A stretch of 64,000 nt of DNA from Aphelidium insulamus (lineage: Eukaryota > Aphelidiomycota > Aphelidea > Aphelidiaceae), in contig JAZDSV010000058.1 of the NCBI GenBank assembly GCA_036784855.1, forward strand, positions 18,198 through 82,197, written 5' to 3'. Made by a program: the position numbers and the translations under genes. Position 1 is the first letter of the stretch. Every line of letters begins with the position of its first letter. Below the pieces are notes generated by a model. It worked only from the letters and a program-made list of their open reading frames with translations. It was not told the origin of the DNA and made no database searches. This document shows, piece by piece, positions 1-11,921 of the stretch.

Positions 1-437
1 AGCGAGGTGGCAGCGAATCTCACTTTTTGTGGCACATGAGATGGCCACAACGGCACATATTGAGGCTATCGATACCCCAACATGAAATCTTGTGCAACGT
101 CTGCAAGGGTTATGCAGTCTCGAATTGCAAGCACTGAATATTAGTCTCACTTGAAATTGTACATGCCACATCAACTGGCGCGCACGATAAATATTTATAT
201 AGTGCAGCGGTTATTATCGTAATGATATTCAAATATGGCTGATGCGTGCGTGGATTAGGGGCCAGCACATGGGCACTGTCGGGCCGTAGTCAAGGTGGCG
301 ATATTTTTATATATATATTTTTAATTTGGTTGGTGCACGCATGGAATGAGGGCCCACAAATCGCCACCTTGACGACTGATGAACAGCGCCGTAACAAGGC
401 AAGTTCAGCATTACGCACTTTTGTCCACCACGCAGAC
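1..437. other. Upstream region of the Kelch gene
   Basis: I see no coding region here. Bases 20-60 (TTTTTGTGGCACATGAGATGG) resemble bases 11755-11785, which lie just upstream of the DNase I-like gene, so this may be a short dispersed promoter-type repeat. The remainder is AT-rich, with a TATA-like stretch near 190-200 and another near 302-320. Confidence 0.4.
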
Positions 438-3316
438 ATGGCCATCTTTCCCGCAGTAATTTGGCACTTCGTCGTGGCCATGTGCCTGCTCAGCACTGTA
501 TCGCCGCAAGCAATCAATGTTACTTCGACGTGGATCTCGGGCACATCCACCGCCAACCCAGTCAGTGTTCTGGGCACTACGGGTGTTCCATCCACCACCA
601 TCTATCCGGGTGGGCGCATCGGCCCTTGCATGGCCATGACAAATCAGGACTCCATCTACAAGCTTTATTTGTACGGCGGTCAAGGATATGCGACTGCCAC
701 GCGTATGTGTTTGTCTGTACATGCATGCTGGACGCTAATCGTTTAAACAGTGAACTATCTTCGCGACTTTTGGGTGCTGAGAGTCTCCACCATGGAGTGG
801 ACCATGCTGCCGCAGAATTCAGTCAACACCGCGTCCCTGGGAACGCGCGGCTTTGAGAGTGCTTCCACTTTTCCCGGCACACTTGGACGCATGGCGTGTC
901 TCATTAATCCACGAGACAACTATCTGTACATGTTTGGCGGAAACACGGGCCGTACGTATACATATTTGACACGAAAAATTTGCCTTGCTCCAATGTTTTG
1001 ATAGCGCGCTACAATGACATGTGGCGCTACAATCCAACAAGCGGTTATTGGGCGTGGCTGGGTGGAGGCACGAGTTCGACGACGCCAACATTGAATGTGG
1101 AGAGCAGCGTAATTTTTCCATCAACACGTCGCAACACTGCCATGGTTGCGCATCCGACATTAAACATACTGATCGTGATGAGTGGGCTGGGCGCAGATTT
1201 AAGCGGCAACGCCGGTATAGTAATGTCTTATCAACGTGTCAACATGTTTATTGTCCAGGCGATGTGAACGACATGTGGCGATTTAATTTGGACACCAATG
1301 CGTGGACTTGGTTTGCTGGCAGTGTCAGCGCGCTTGCTGTCCCAACCGTGTTCGACACCAAGGGCGCTGCAACTGCAGCTAATTTTCCCGGTGGCCGCAA
1401 CATGCACACCACTTACATGAACCCTACAACGGTGATCATGTACCTGTTTGGCGGTATTACTGGCACGGGCGCGCGTAAGTTGCAATGATGTATAATTATG
1501 CTATTGTAATTTCAACTTGTCAGCCTACTTCAATGATATGTGGAGCTATGACTATGCGGCGGGGATGTGGACGTGGATTTCCGGCGGCACCTCCAACAAT
1601 CAGGTTCCCGTCTACGGAGCAAGTGGAGTATTTGATGCCAGCTACACACCCGGTGCTAGGGGAGCGGCGACATTCTCCAAAGTGTACGGCACCACCTACC
1701 TGAGTTTGTATGGCGGCCGTGGCTACGGTGTTAATTCCGCCGCATACAACGCCTATCTCAACGAAATGTGGTTCTTTGATTACAGTACTAATCAGTGGGC
1801 GTGGATTGTGGGTTCGAATGAAGCAAACACCTATGGAACAAAGGGCGTCACATCATCTGGACCGTACCCACAAGGCCGCAATCTGCATGCATCCAGTAGC
1901 ATGGCCTTTAATCAGTCATTGATTATTTTTGGTGGGTTGGCTGGCTCCACCACCAACTACATGGGTGACATGTGGAAACTGGATTTCTCTTTGCTATCGC
2001 CGGCGAGCACCTCGTCATCCACATCATCGGCTATATCAGTCGCAACGTCTTCCATAATCTCGGTATCCACCGGCTCGGCTTCCGCGGCGACAGACACATC
2101 GTCATCCGTTTCAAGCTCTAGCGACACGAACACAGCTTCAGCAACAGCTTCCAGCGGCAAGATTATGGGCACCTTATTGTTAATATTGACCTATTTTGCC
2201 GTAGTATCATCTGCCACAGACGTGCCGATATCGAGTGCGTCAGCCACTGATTCGGTACTGCCTACCGCCAGTAGCACCGATTATATGGTGTCAACTGGCA
2301 GCGATACGGCATCAATTTCACAAGCTGGTTCTAGCGACTCATCCGCCGTATCTCCCACTCCGACTTCCACAACATCGCAATCGTCTTCAGTTGTTCAGGT
2401 GACAACTTCAAAATTGGCATCGAGCGCTACAACAACGTTAACACCTCGCGCATTGCCGCTAAAATCTTCCACCATAGGCGGCAGCAGCAGCTTGCCGATG
2501 TCTAGCAGCTCAAAAGCTGCCACAGCAACTGCGTCTTTAATCATGACTTCCCTTTCATCGCTGAAAAGAAGCAGCACAAAGACAGTATCCACCACCAAAC
2601 AGCAACAGCAACAGCGGGCCACATTGACTCCTTCTGGCTCAAATGATACTATAGCTACCTTGGCCGACAGTTCTTCGGGAGCAGGCGGCATACTTTCACA
2701 GCCAGCCGTCATTGCTGCTTTGGTTGCCGTAGTTATCATGGCAGGAATTCTGCTCATCAAACGTCATCAGCGACGAAATAACTTGTCAGCTGGCGGTGGA
2801 GGCGTCGGCAAAACCAATGGAAAAGACATGGACCAAGTTCTGACGTCAATGCACCAACTGCCGGACGGATCAATCGCATCACAAGCAGCATCCATTACAA
2901 CTACCTCAAGACAGTCCTACGGTAGTGACTTTGTGCGTCTGCCAACGCATGCATCCATGGCTAGATCGGAGCAATTGCAACAACATTCTCCACAAACATT
3001 GATGATGCTGTATGGTACCTTGGCATCCCAGGTGCCAACAATGACATACGCCGTGCAACCGCCAACAGCTGCATATGCTCCGGCAGCAGAGACTCTCATG
3101 ATCAACAATGATAATCTGCAACTTGGATGCCAGCAACAGTCCGTGACTGACGTGCAAACTGGCCAACATGTCAATGCGGAGACACAGCTCATAACCGGCA
3201 GCAATGCAGCCACACAGCTACCTACAGAATTGTACTTGGCGGCCAATGTCAATCAGGTTGCAGAAGGCGTCCCGAATCCTTACGAACAAAATGATAACGA
3301 TTGGGACAATAATTGA
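438..3316 (+). CDS. Kelch/galactose-oxidase-type beta-propeller membrane protein
   Basis: Five exons can be placed: 438-702, 751-951, 1005-1214, 1259-1474 and 1524-3316. All introns are GT-AG, phase 1 and 44-53 nt, giving about 894 residues. The ATG at 438 opens a hydrophobic signal peptide (residues about 1-25). At least six Kelch-like blades follow, each with a YLFGG-type glycine pair and an NDMW[RS]YD-type strand. After residue about 470 comes a long Ser/Thr-rich stalk, likely O-glycosylated, then one membrane helix (AVIAALVAVVIMAGILLI) with a basic stop-transfer stretch (KRHQRR) and a Gln-rich cytoplasmic tail of about 180 residues. The layout is that of a cell-surface receptor or adhesin with an extracellular propeller. 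The copper-site residues of true galactose oxidase were not identified, so enzyme activity is not claimed. A poly(A) signal (AATAAA) lies near 3383, and the next gene converges on this one. Confidence 0.88.
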
Positions 3317-3498
3317 TGAGAACCGGTCAGTAGGTTGGTCAAGATAAATTCATCCTTTGGTCCCATGTCCATGTCCTTCCACCAAATAAACTTCAAGACA
3401 AATTTACCTCTCTAGCATCATAGTTGCCGCCGCAGAGCGTTTAATACGAAGTCAAATAATAATATGGGCTTTATTTATCTTCTATTGGACCGACTCAC

Positions 3499-4134
3499 TT
3501 ACCAGCTAACAATCAAGCATACGTCCTTGACAATGGCCTTCACGGTGTCTGCTTTGCTAGTATCATACCCCACGTAGTTTATCGACTTGTCAGCGATTTC
3601 AATGCGGCGTTGATATTTGTGCTTCAGGATTCGGCGCAAGTCAAACAGTAGCCCAGCATATTTCTGACACTTTTCCCCATTTGTGCTGCACACTTAGTAC
3701 GGACAGGTGTTGAAGTCTGTCTGACACCGATGTATCCAAGAGTCACAGCGTGCTTTCAGTTCCTTTCTGGCGTCTTGTTGGCAATCAGCCACGCAATCAT
3801 TGTAGTCATAAGGGGGCGAGTCGTAGCAGTCCCAGTAAATATAATCGCGCTTGGAAGTATCCCAATCCAGAGCTATGACATTGATTTCAGCTACAGACGT
3901 GCAGTTGCCCGCACGGGTACTGTCAATTCTTTTCTGCTGATTTGTTTTGTCTTTGTAATGTTTTGTGGCCAAGTCTTGGCGGGCTGCAGCGCACAGTTTC
4001 TTTAAATCTGCATGAAGGCTCTTGATTTCTTGCTGTGCGCTGGTTTGTTCCCTATCCACACGTGGCACTGCAGACACTGCCACGGTGTATGCGGCGATAA
4101 GGGCTACAATAAGCATGCCGTATCCATAGACCAT
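3499..4134 (-). CDS. Small secreted protein with an internal repeat
   Basis: No known family is recognised. The ATG at 4134 starts a signal peptide (MVYGYGMLIVALIAAYTVAVSA). An apparent early stop near 3694 lies inside a 42-nt intron (3686-3727) with a donor GTGTCA, a TACTAA branch-point motif and a GCAG acceptor. Splicing joins exons 3728-4134 and 3499-3685 in phase and gives about 197 residues. The two parts look like diverged copies of one unit: a Leu/Lys-rich helix, then a [DY]DTSK motif, then a Cys. There are eight or more cysteines, so disulphides are likely. The upstream 100 bp carry several CAATC/GATTG and CGATCG motifs, as does the DNA upstream of the two LRR genes near 53.6 and 56.8 kb. 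A secreted accessory protein is inferred; no biochemical role can be given. Confidence 0.65.
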
Positions 4135-4359
4135 TTTTGTTAAGTAATTGTCTTGAGAATAAGCTGATTGTCAATTGTCGTTGCACAATCAATTGCAGCC
4201 AATCAGCGGCTCCGCGATCGCAGCCAATCAACGTCATGAACATAGTCGAGCTCATACCACAACTGGTCCAAAGGGTAAAATATATTATATATTATATGTT
4301 ATGTTGATTAATGTAGCTACTCGTCTATTGGAGATACCGTAACCGTACAATGCCCCCGG

Positions 4360-6487
4360 CTAAATGACTTCGGCAACATCCAGCTCGCCGAGAGGCTTGT
4401 CCAACCCGACTAATTCGGCACCGTGCAGCACATGCAACTTCTCCGTCTCCCAGATTATTGTCCGCCACACCTCGGCTACCAGACTGGCCGCTTCCGCCTT
4501 CTCCTCCTCCGACTCACCGAACGCCTCCTGAATGTCCTTGATGATGGACTGGATGTCGCGCTGCTCGCCCGCATAGTATTCTGTGCCATCGGGAGCCGTC
4601 TGCCGATCGGGCAGCAGCGTCTCAAGTATAAAGTCGACCAGGTCCGTGTCGGGTGCGCCGAAAAAGTTCTCAATCTTGGCCGCCACCAGCGGTTTGACCT
4701 GTGTGTGGATCATGTGTGGCGTGGCCAGCTCCCAGCGAACGGTGTGCGCAAACGTGGCCCGTGTGGCGTCTGGTCCCGACAGCGGATTCAGGAAACCCAG
4801 CTGGCACTGCGGCCCGACCAGCAGGGCACGCAACGCCTTCTTGTAGTCACTGATGCGCATCGTGCTGGCACCATTCGTATCTGCTCCTTCATGAGCTTCC
4901 TTGTCATCCTGTTGCTGTTGCTGTTCTTGCTGCTTCTGCTTCATAAACCGCCGGTCCATGTCTTCTTCCCGCTGACGGACTGGGCGCCGCTTGGCGATCC
5001 ACCGGTCGCGGTCACTGTACCAGTCATCGCGGCCGTGTTTCTCCTCCGCGTCGTCGTCATACTCGGCGAGCTGCGCGGCTATTTCACGTGAATTTTTTCC
5101 AATGCTTGCCAGCAAATCTTGCTCCCGTTTGATCACATCGTTGCGCAGTCGAATTCGCTGCTTCTCCTTGGGCTCCCACTTTTTTAATTTCTATAAGTTT
5201 ATATAGTTAACGGAAAAGCTGTCAGAACAGTTTCTGAGTCTGAACTTACCTCAAAGAACATGCGATCAGCGTCGGCACGTCGCAATGCTTCACGCTTGGC
5301 ACGCTCCTCCTCCTCGTCATAGTCTTGGTCGAGTACCGGGGCGGCTGCAGAGTCGGCAGCACGACTCGCAGAATCACCGACAGAGTGCCGCGACGATACG
5401 CGATCTTGTCGATTGCCAGCGTTGGCAGCAGAGGAGGCAACATACTGAGACCGATGATCGGACTGGCCTGACACTGATGGCGCCCTGGCCGTGGATGATG
5501 GAGCTGGTCGCAGCACCGACGACAAGAAACTGCCGGCGTCATTGGCGCTACTTTCACTGGTCGTGTCGTTGCGCTGACTACCAGCCGTGTGCGACTTGGC
5601 GTACTCTTCGGCAATGCCCTGCAGCTTTGTGAAAACTTGTTCCTCGACTTCAGCAGTGTTGGCAGCACTCTGCTCATCGTGTGCCGTGAGCAGCTGCGTG
5701 ACAATCCTGTCCAACTTGACCTGAATAAATTAGGTATGAATAATATGGATAGTATAAGACTACTTAATAATATGGATAGTATAAGACTACTTAATAATAT
5801 TGATAGTATAAGACTACTTAATAATATGGATAGTATAAGACTACTTAATAATATGCATATTATAAGACTACATAATAATATGCATAGTAATATTCATAGT
5901 ATAAGCTATACATACTATAAAGGGACAGGGACGGCCATCAGAGTCGGGAAGGGTGACGCGTGGCAACTGGCGCATGGCACGTCCCACCCCGTCCAGGTCG
6001 GCAAACTCCACGAAACCAAAGTTCTTGGACACGCCCGTGGACGGGTTGACGGTGGGCTTCCACTTGACCACCTCGCCGCACGTCTGCCTCGGGTTAGCAT
6101 GCAATGTAGATATGATAGATAGATGTCAACGACACCAACCTGCAGCAGCTTCTCCAACAGAGGATCGGGGACACCACTGGCGTGCTTGACGTATACGGCA
6201 TACTTCAACGTGGGCTTGGGAACCGTGGTAATGCCAGGCATATTGCCACCACCAGGCACAACCATTTGCTGCTGTGGCTGCATCGCGTGCATGGCCATGG
6301 GTATGGGTGGAGGGAGAGGTCCACCGCCATACGCCACCATTCCCGGCGGTGGACCGTGCATCATATGTGGCGGTGGCATCATGTGTAGTGGCGGCATCTG
6401 TGTCGGTATATGCTGTGGTTGCGGTTGCTGTTGCTGCTGCATTGGTGGCGGAATCGCGCCCGGTGGCGGTCCATAGTGGCCGTACAT
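4360..6487 (-). CDS. RBM25: RBM25-like splicing factor (RRM + PWI)
   Basis: Four exons on the minus strand: 6140-6487, 5916-6083, 5250-5720 and 4360-5190, all in phase 0, giving about 605 residues. Residues 1-85 are Pro/Gln/Met-rich. An RRM follows (from VYVKHASG, with RNP1-like KNFGFVEF) and is directly followed by VKLD, as in RBM25. The middle is acidic/Arg-rich and coiled, and the last 100 residues are a PWI domain of the RBM25/Snu71 type. RBM25 associates with U1 snRNP and influences 5' splice-site choice in the nucleus. The poly-Gln and charged low-complexity middle is normal for the family. The second intron (5721-5915) is long for this genome because it contains a 27-bp minisatellite. 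Confidence 0.9.
5735..5905 (-). repeat. 27-bp minisatellite inside the RBM25 intron
   Basis: About six head-to-tail copies of a unit built on ATGGATAGTATAAGACTACT, degrading towards the 5905 side. The array fills most of the second intron of the RBM25 gene and accounts for its length. Copies in the middle are almost identical, which points to recent expansion. Confidence 0.85.
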
Positions 6488-6890
6488 TGAAGCTTGTGTG
6501 TGTGATTGCCTTGTGATTAATACAAGGAAAGGATCACAGAAAATTTGTGCATGTATTCTCCATGGTTATCACAACACTGATAACACAATATGGATATACA
6601 GATACGGCACTAAGTCTTAATGTACATTATTCAACGTTAGCCATATGGACAACAGTGCCAACCTCAGCAACCGGACGATGGCATGGCCCCATTGCAGCCT
6701 GTAGTAGTAAATCATAACACAACAGCGGCCTTAACTGCAAAGGCATTTAATTTAAATTTAATAGTATGTAAAAGGCAAGTAAGCACTCCTCCACACCTAA
6801 TGAGTCCTATTGGCTTTTGTAAAACATAACTATCAACAATGGCAACCAATATACAGCGCGCAGATGCATGCCACTAGTGGAGATTATCAA
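6488..6890. other. Intergenic region without a recognisable gene
   Basis: AT-rich DNA upstream of the RBM25 gene. It should contain that gene's promoter; no RNA gene or ORF that I can support is visible. Confidence 0.4.
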
Positions 6891-6894
6891 TGCT

Positions 6895-7255
6895 AACTTA
6901 ATAATGTATTGTCGAGCGCTCTTTATGGTTTGGTGACGTAAGCGTTTTTGTACAGCACCTGGCGCTAGTGTATTGTCCAACATATATGTAACTACTGTTG
7001 GACTGATAGCCGGGTCAGGCCGGGCCCAGTCAGTGCGACACATTGATACAATCAGGATCGCGATTGAAGAGTCGCTAATGCAATGGTTTATTGCATGTTT
7101 CACGGCGATCCATATTTATTAATAACTCGGGTATCCAACCGATATCCAACAACAAAGTCAATTAAATATTGTCACACAGCATGTATCAGGTTTTGCAACG
7201 TCTCCCGGCTTTGGCTGTATGTTGCGCCCTCTATTGCGATGCCATTTTCACAATC
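6895..7255. repeat. Left arm of an 8-kb-spaced inverted repeat
   Basis: Blocks such as GGTTTGGTGACGT, GGCGCTAGTGTATT and AATATTGTCACACAGC recur in reverse complement at about 15175-15415. This arm is interrupted by a solo LTR (6996-7151) that the other arm lacks. Its distal part lies against the decayed CRN locus. Confidence 0.75.
6996..7151 (+). mobile_element. Degenerate solo LTR (TGTTGGA...TCCAACA type)
   Basis: The element starts TGTTGGACTGATAG and ends CGATATCCAACA, the TG...CA ends with a 7-bp terminal inverted repeat typical of LTRs. Both ends and the GGGTCAGGCCGGGCCC block are shared with the better-preserved copy at 56720-56958. It is shorter than that copy, and its flanks no longer show a clean 5-bp duplication, so it is older. 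Its absence from the other inverted-repeat arm near 15.3 kb shows it arrived after the arms separated. Confidence 0.75.
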
Positions 7256-7920
7256 CAACAGGCGCCAAACACCAGGATTCCACGGCTGTTCGTCGACCCA
7301 GTCGGGTATCAATTTAGGTTTGACCTTGAACACTCCACCGCGACCGTCGTGGAACATCAGTGTAGCGTCATATACGAATATCACTCGTTGACCATCTGCG
7401 ACAAGGCAGCGTAACAAATAAAAACACGAACATTATTGGATTGATTTGCCGATGCCGGGCGTGCCAGTTACAATCTCGTGCTTCCTTTCATTTTCGCCGA
7501 CGACTCGGTGAATAATACTGTCGGCAATATCACGATAGCACGGGCGAATGTAAATCTTCATTTGCGCAGTCGTCAAAATCTTTTTGTCATAAATCCACCA
7601 GTGGTCGAGCACTGAGTGGATCCTGGTTCAGTAAACCTTTGTAATCAGAGCGTGCTGCCGTTATTATATTATTTTCCACATCAGATCTCCTGCTGCTTAC
7701 CCAGTCAAAGTTGAAGCGCGATAATGCTAGCGCAACGGATCCTTGTGAACTGACCAGTGACTCTGTGGTGAATAAGTCTTCGTCCTCACAGAAACACGTG
7801 CTTACCCGCTGGCATTCCGGTCTTATAAAGCGTCTCCCTGCCGTCGTCGTACAAATCTTCAGAGTAGCCACGCTCGTCGGTCGTAATAAGCTCCGCTTCA
7901 CCATCTTTGATCTCATCCAG
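7172..7920 (-). pseudogene. Decayed Crinkler-type NTPase gene
   Basis: This is a fossil copy of the NTPase region of the CRN gene at 22612-24468. It keeps recognisable pieces of the linker, the P-loop region and the FYDGRGGVFKV/WNPGVW section. It lacks the ubiquitin-like header and the nuclease-like end, and it carries several breaks. Moderate divergence from the intact gene suggests an old local duplicate. It lies against the left inverted-repeat arm. Confidence 0.8.
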
Positions 7921-8414
7921 TGACGTTACATGCAAACTTTCTTTCAGATCAAGGACTGGCAATTACCCTTTAACTTCAATCGAACTTTCCACGAGACAAG
8001 TCGAGCGGGTCCGCAGTGGCGACGTCGTCCGGAATGTCTTTGAAATACTGATCAGGATTTTGCTCATTTTGTGCGGATGTAGACGCAAATGCATGGCGGT
8101 AAATTTTCAGCCAATTTTTTCACAGCTCTTAGGAATAGGAGATATGCTTGATGAATCGTCGCCGCAATTGTCAAATAATTGGCTGGGGTGTGCCAACCGG
8201 CATCGGCTAAGCGTGCAGTTTTTTTTTTGGCAAGAGCACTGATTGTGCAAGCTAAAAACAAGCCACGGCGACCTGAAGTAAAGGAGCTGTTTGTGAAGTA
8301 CGACTTTTCCATGCTGACTCAAAGTCACGCCTGTACTTATAGCTATTGCTTGTTATATTTATAGATTGTAATCAAGCTTGGACGCAGTTTACTGATGCAT
8401 GATTATGTCATAAT
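7921..8414. other. Spacer between two decayed loci
   Basis: No gene I can support. It may be worn sequence from either neighbouring CRN-type locus. Confidence 0.3.
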
Positions 8415-11365
8415 TCAAGTAGGCGTGTACAACTCCGTTTGTGTTATGCTTAAGGCGAGTACTGCCCTACTTCTTCGGATATCTGGTTGATGAGATACGT
8501 TGAAAACATGTCGCGGTACATACGATAAGTACAGTTGACTCGTCATGCGTTCCACTGAATACTGGATGCTATCGGCCTCCGACAGGTTTTTCGTTTCCTG
8601 ATCCTTGATCGATACCAACGTTGCTTCGGCAGGGTCCAGAAATGCCAGCGAAACCTGGCGCACGAGCTCAGTCAAAGAGTCGTCATCTTTGGGTTCTTTA
8701 AGACAAGGGAATGTCTCGCTGCAAAGCCCGCGCATTACAATTACTGGCACCGGTCGATAACCTTGTTTGCAGGCTTGGCTGCGGGCTTAGATGCCTTTCC
8801 ACGGCCGTCTACCATTCTTCGTTTCTTTCCTAATGCATCGGCATCAGATACCACATCGGACGCCACGGCCGTTTCTTCCAGCACGACACTCTGGATGGCA
8901 GGCTTTTGATCATGGCCAACTTGCATACATAGAAATAATACGGGTTTGGTGGGCTGAGAGTTCCAAAGAGAGTCGATGAATTTTTCAATCTTTACCCGTT
9001 TGATTTTCCCAATGCCGGTTCCAGTTGACTTGGCGTAATTCTTTACCTGAATGGCAATCACAGTGTAGTCGTCCGAACCCGTTCCGCACCGGACAGGAAT
9101 CAGCAGGTCAACAGTGTGCTCGTTTCGTTGACAAATGACCGCCGCGAAAGCCCAGTAAAATCGCTTGATGTCATCAGCGGTCGGCAGGTAGGTGACATAC
9201 ACAAAGTGTGTAAAGTTCAGAGAGCAGCCATCGACGAATATCTTCATCGTCTTGGTTGGAAGGCTGCCATTTGAGTTGGAGTGATCGTCAACAAGACCAA
9301 CTAAAGCGTTGCCACCCAAATTTAACAGGAACGTTCGCAACTTGACTGGATTCGAAAACAACTGGCGAGCTGACCAGTCAGACATGCACTTATCTCGTGC
9401 AATCAATAGCAGGACACGCGCAACAAGTTCACCACGAACTCCGGCCTCCACGATTCCCAGTAACAATGACCGATGTAGCTCTTTGAGCAGGTTGTTCCAA
9501 TAGAATTGTGTTTGTGCATAACTACGATTATTCTGGATAACCGCGGCAGCCTCGGCCAAGATCGGTTCGGTGCCGTAGCCAATAATCAGGGATGAACGAT
9601 CAGGTGACATGTACAGCAGAGATGCGCCGTGGCATCGAACCATTTCAAATGCACGATCATGCTGTACTCGAACGAATAAACAAAGCCGAATTGCCGCCAG
9701 TGCCAGCAGATTATTTTCCAGGTACTGTGGTTCCTTTTTCGGTATAATTTTAGCTATAGCAACGGCTACGGGTACTTTGGAGTTGGTCGGTGTGTCTCCG
9801 TCTTGTAAATAAGTACGCCACAAATGACGTCCTATGAACATCAACCTTTTGCATATCGACCGTTCAGTGTCTGGATCATCGTCGGGTGGCGTAATAGCAG
9901 GCGGGCTGGGAAACCCAAAGCAGTAGAATGGCGCAAACAGCTTTGTTCCTTTAACAAAGCGCAAGGACGGATCGAATCGCGCGTCGGGAACAAAGTTTGA
10001 CAAGCGACCGAAGGTGTCGAGCAGGACAAAAACAACGGGGAGTTCCGTTGTTACGAACTGCATTGCATAACGAAGCGCCTTAAAGCGATTTGTCTGCTTT
10101 TGACTCGCGTCCAGAGGATTCGCTTGGGTTGGCAGCAGTGCTGAAGCTTCATCGATTATGAAGAGAACCTACAGAATTAAAAGTTTAATAAGGATAGTAT
10201 GTTAACATTAATTTACCGGCTTGTCAATCTTTTTCATTTTCGCGAGGGTGTCACTAACTGATTGTAGCGATGCCGCTACATTTTGCATAACTGTGTTGTT
10301 CTTATATCTATCCATAGAAGCTATCAACTGATGCGCGTTGTCCACCTCAAGTGGCTTTGCGTCCGTAAACTTTTGAAGTTCAGATGTGACACTATCACAA
10401 AACGGCCGTCCGGGAAGAAATCTGGTCAGGTCGTCAAACTCCATTTGCCAATCCAAGAAGTCCAACGGTTCCTGATATATCAGCAAATCAATTGTAATAA
10501 TATTGGCAACAACAAATTAGTTACCATGGGATGGTCACCACAGAGTTTCTGGCGTAGCAATTCCAGGCATGAGGATATCAATCCAATGAAAAAGGAAATC
10601 GTTTTGATCATGTCGGTCGCATTATGCCCAAACGGGAGCGTATGTCGGCTCAAGTTAATCTTTCCGAAATCGCCATTAATAAACAAATTGGCCGCGGCCG
10701 AACGTATCGGATAGCCAGTCGAATCCTCAGGGCGGAGGCAAACGTAGAACGAATAATGCCTTTTCGCATATTCGCACACCGTTCGTGACTTGCCCACGCC
10801 ACTTGTCTGAAACGCAACAAAGTACGGCGCGAAATACAATTCCGGCTTCCACGCTCTACCGACAGCGTAGACGTATTTTTCAAACGCGCTGTAGACGCCA
10901 TCGCTCTCATCGAACGGGCGCTGAAAGCCGCGTACGAGAAGCGTCTCCAATGCCGCGGGCTGTACAACTTTCTTTCCTTCAAACGTGCACGTTGGAAATT
11001 CTGCTTGAAGAATTGCCTTCACAGCTTCAACATCGGTCCCGGCATTCATGCACTGTGCGCAAATCTTGTTGAAGAGTTTGCCACTCAATTTCAGGTTTGC
11101 GATCTGTTGAGCGGACTCGGGGGAGAAAAGATGGCACACGAACTCAACGAGCTTTAGTTGACACTGAAAAACACAAATGTGGTGAGTGCTCCGGACGATA
11201 TGGAGCAGCTCTTACCTGTTCAGCACGGTCCATCATGAACAAGTAATGTGCATCGACGTTCTCATCGTCTGAGATTCCCTAAGCGCGAACGTACTCGGTC
11301 AACTCGAAATCGTGCCAAATGGCCGCGAGGGCGTCCGCAGCCTCGTCAGCGGGACTTGTGGCCAT
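8415..11365 (-). pseudogene. Crinkler-like P-loop NTPase with nuclease-like end, apparently broken
   Basis: A multi-exon gene with short GT-AG introns near 11164-11215, 10472-10524 and 10169-10216. The product has a helical N-terminal part, a Walker A motif (TSGVGKS), a CLRPEDSTGYP motif, a Walker B motif (VLFIIDEAS) and a C-terminal segment with IPVRCGTGSDDY followed by AIQVKN, which resembles the PD-(D/E)XK-type nuclease end of CRN/RHS-type NTPases. It lacks the ubiquitin-like header seen in the other two CRN genes of this window, so it belongs to a different subfamily. About two breaks suggest it is no longer functional, though it is much better preserved than the relic next to it. Assignment to the CRN-like group rests on motif layout only. 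Confidence 0.65.
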
Positions 11366-11494
11366 TGCAGAGAGAACCGACCGGGTAAATTCGGCTGGTG
11401 AATTTATCCGCTTTTGAGCGTGCAGCGATTGTTTTCTGCGGATTTTCGGCGCCGATTTGTCAAAGGCCGCATAGGTTGCGCCTTTGGTTGCCTA

Positions 11495-11507
11495 GTTGCC
11501 TAGCAAC
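11495..11507. promoter_or_regulatory. X-box-like (RFX) palindrome
   Basis: GTTGCCTAGCAAC fits the RFX consensus GTNRCC(N)RGYAAC exactly. It lies about 130 bp upstream of the ATG (11365) of the minus-strand NTPase locus and about 415 bp before the DNase gene. Function is inferred from the motif alone. Confidence 0.4.
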
Positions 11508-11548
11508 GCTTTGAGCATTAGTGACTGAAGCATTTGCGCTGCTTCCTC

Positions 11549-11665
11549 ATCTTGATAAGACTTGAGGTGAAGCGCGCGTTGCTTGCACTTACTCTGCTTG
11601 AAGGTAATAGATCTTGATAAGACTTGAGGTGAAGCGCGCGTTGCTTGCACTTACTCTGCTTGAAG
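11549..11665. repeat. Tandem duplication of a 55-bp unit
   Basis: Bases 11549-11603 recur identically at 11611-11665 after a 7-bp spacer. The unit contains GAAGCGCGCGTTGCTTGCAC. The perfect match implies a very recent duplication. It directly adjoins the promoter module at 11665-11741. Confidence 0.9.
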
Positions 11666-11741
11666 TTTAAAGTTTTAAACTGTGGCTTCTGAAGTAGTAG
11701 TAGTAGTTTAAACCGGTGCCTATATGATTTGACGGCCGGAT
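11665..11741 (+). promoter_or_regulatory. Promoter module shared with the ankyrin gene (DNase side)
   Basis: This about 75-bp block (GTTTAAAGTTTTAAACT, then GGCTTCTGA, then TTTAAACCGGTGCC and TATATGATTTGACGGCC) recurs in reverse complement at 15034-15105, upstream of the ankyrin gene. It lies about 180 bp before the DNase I-like ATG and is oriented toward it. The GTTTAAAC palindromes and the TATATGA box are the likely functional parts. Confidence 0.65.
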
Positions 11742-11921
11742 TTTCTTCTTTCTTTTTCTTCTTTTGTGGCGCATGAGATGGCACCCTTTGTACGGCACTG
11801 GCGCGCGGTAGTAATTTTATACGTGAATAATATTATGAAGTTTTGTTGTGTAAGTGAGTCCAGATCGATGAGGAAGCAAGCAAATCACAACCTTTAATTT
11901 AAATACCACTAATCGGCCAGC

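Noticed and set aside
3685-3730. Stop-codon read-through in the small secreted protein gene
   Set aside because: A 42-nt intron with a TACTAA branch motif removes the stop and keeps frame, which is simpler.
6123-6476. Gly/Cys-rich plus-strand frame opposite RBM25
   Set aside because: It is the antisense of the Pro/Gln/Met-rich N-terminus of the RBM25 gene, whose exons are clearly supported.
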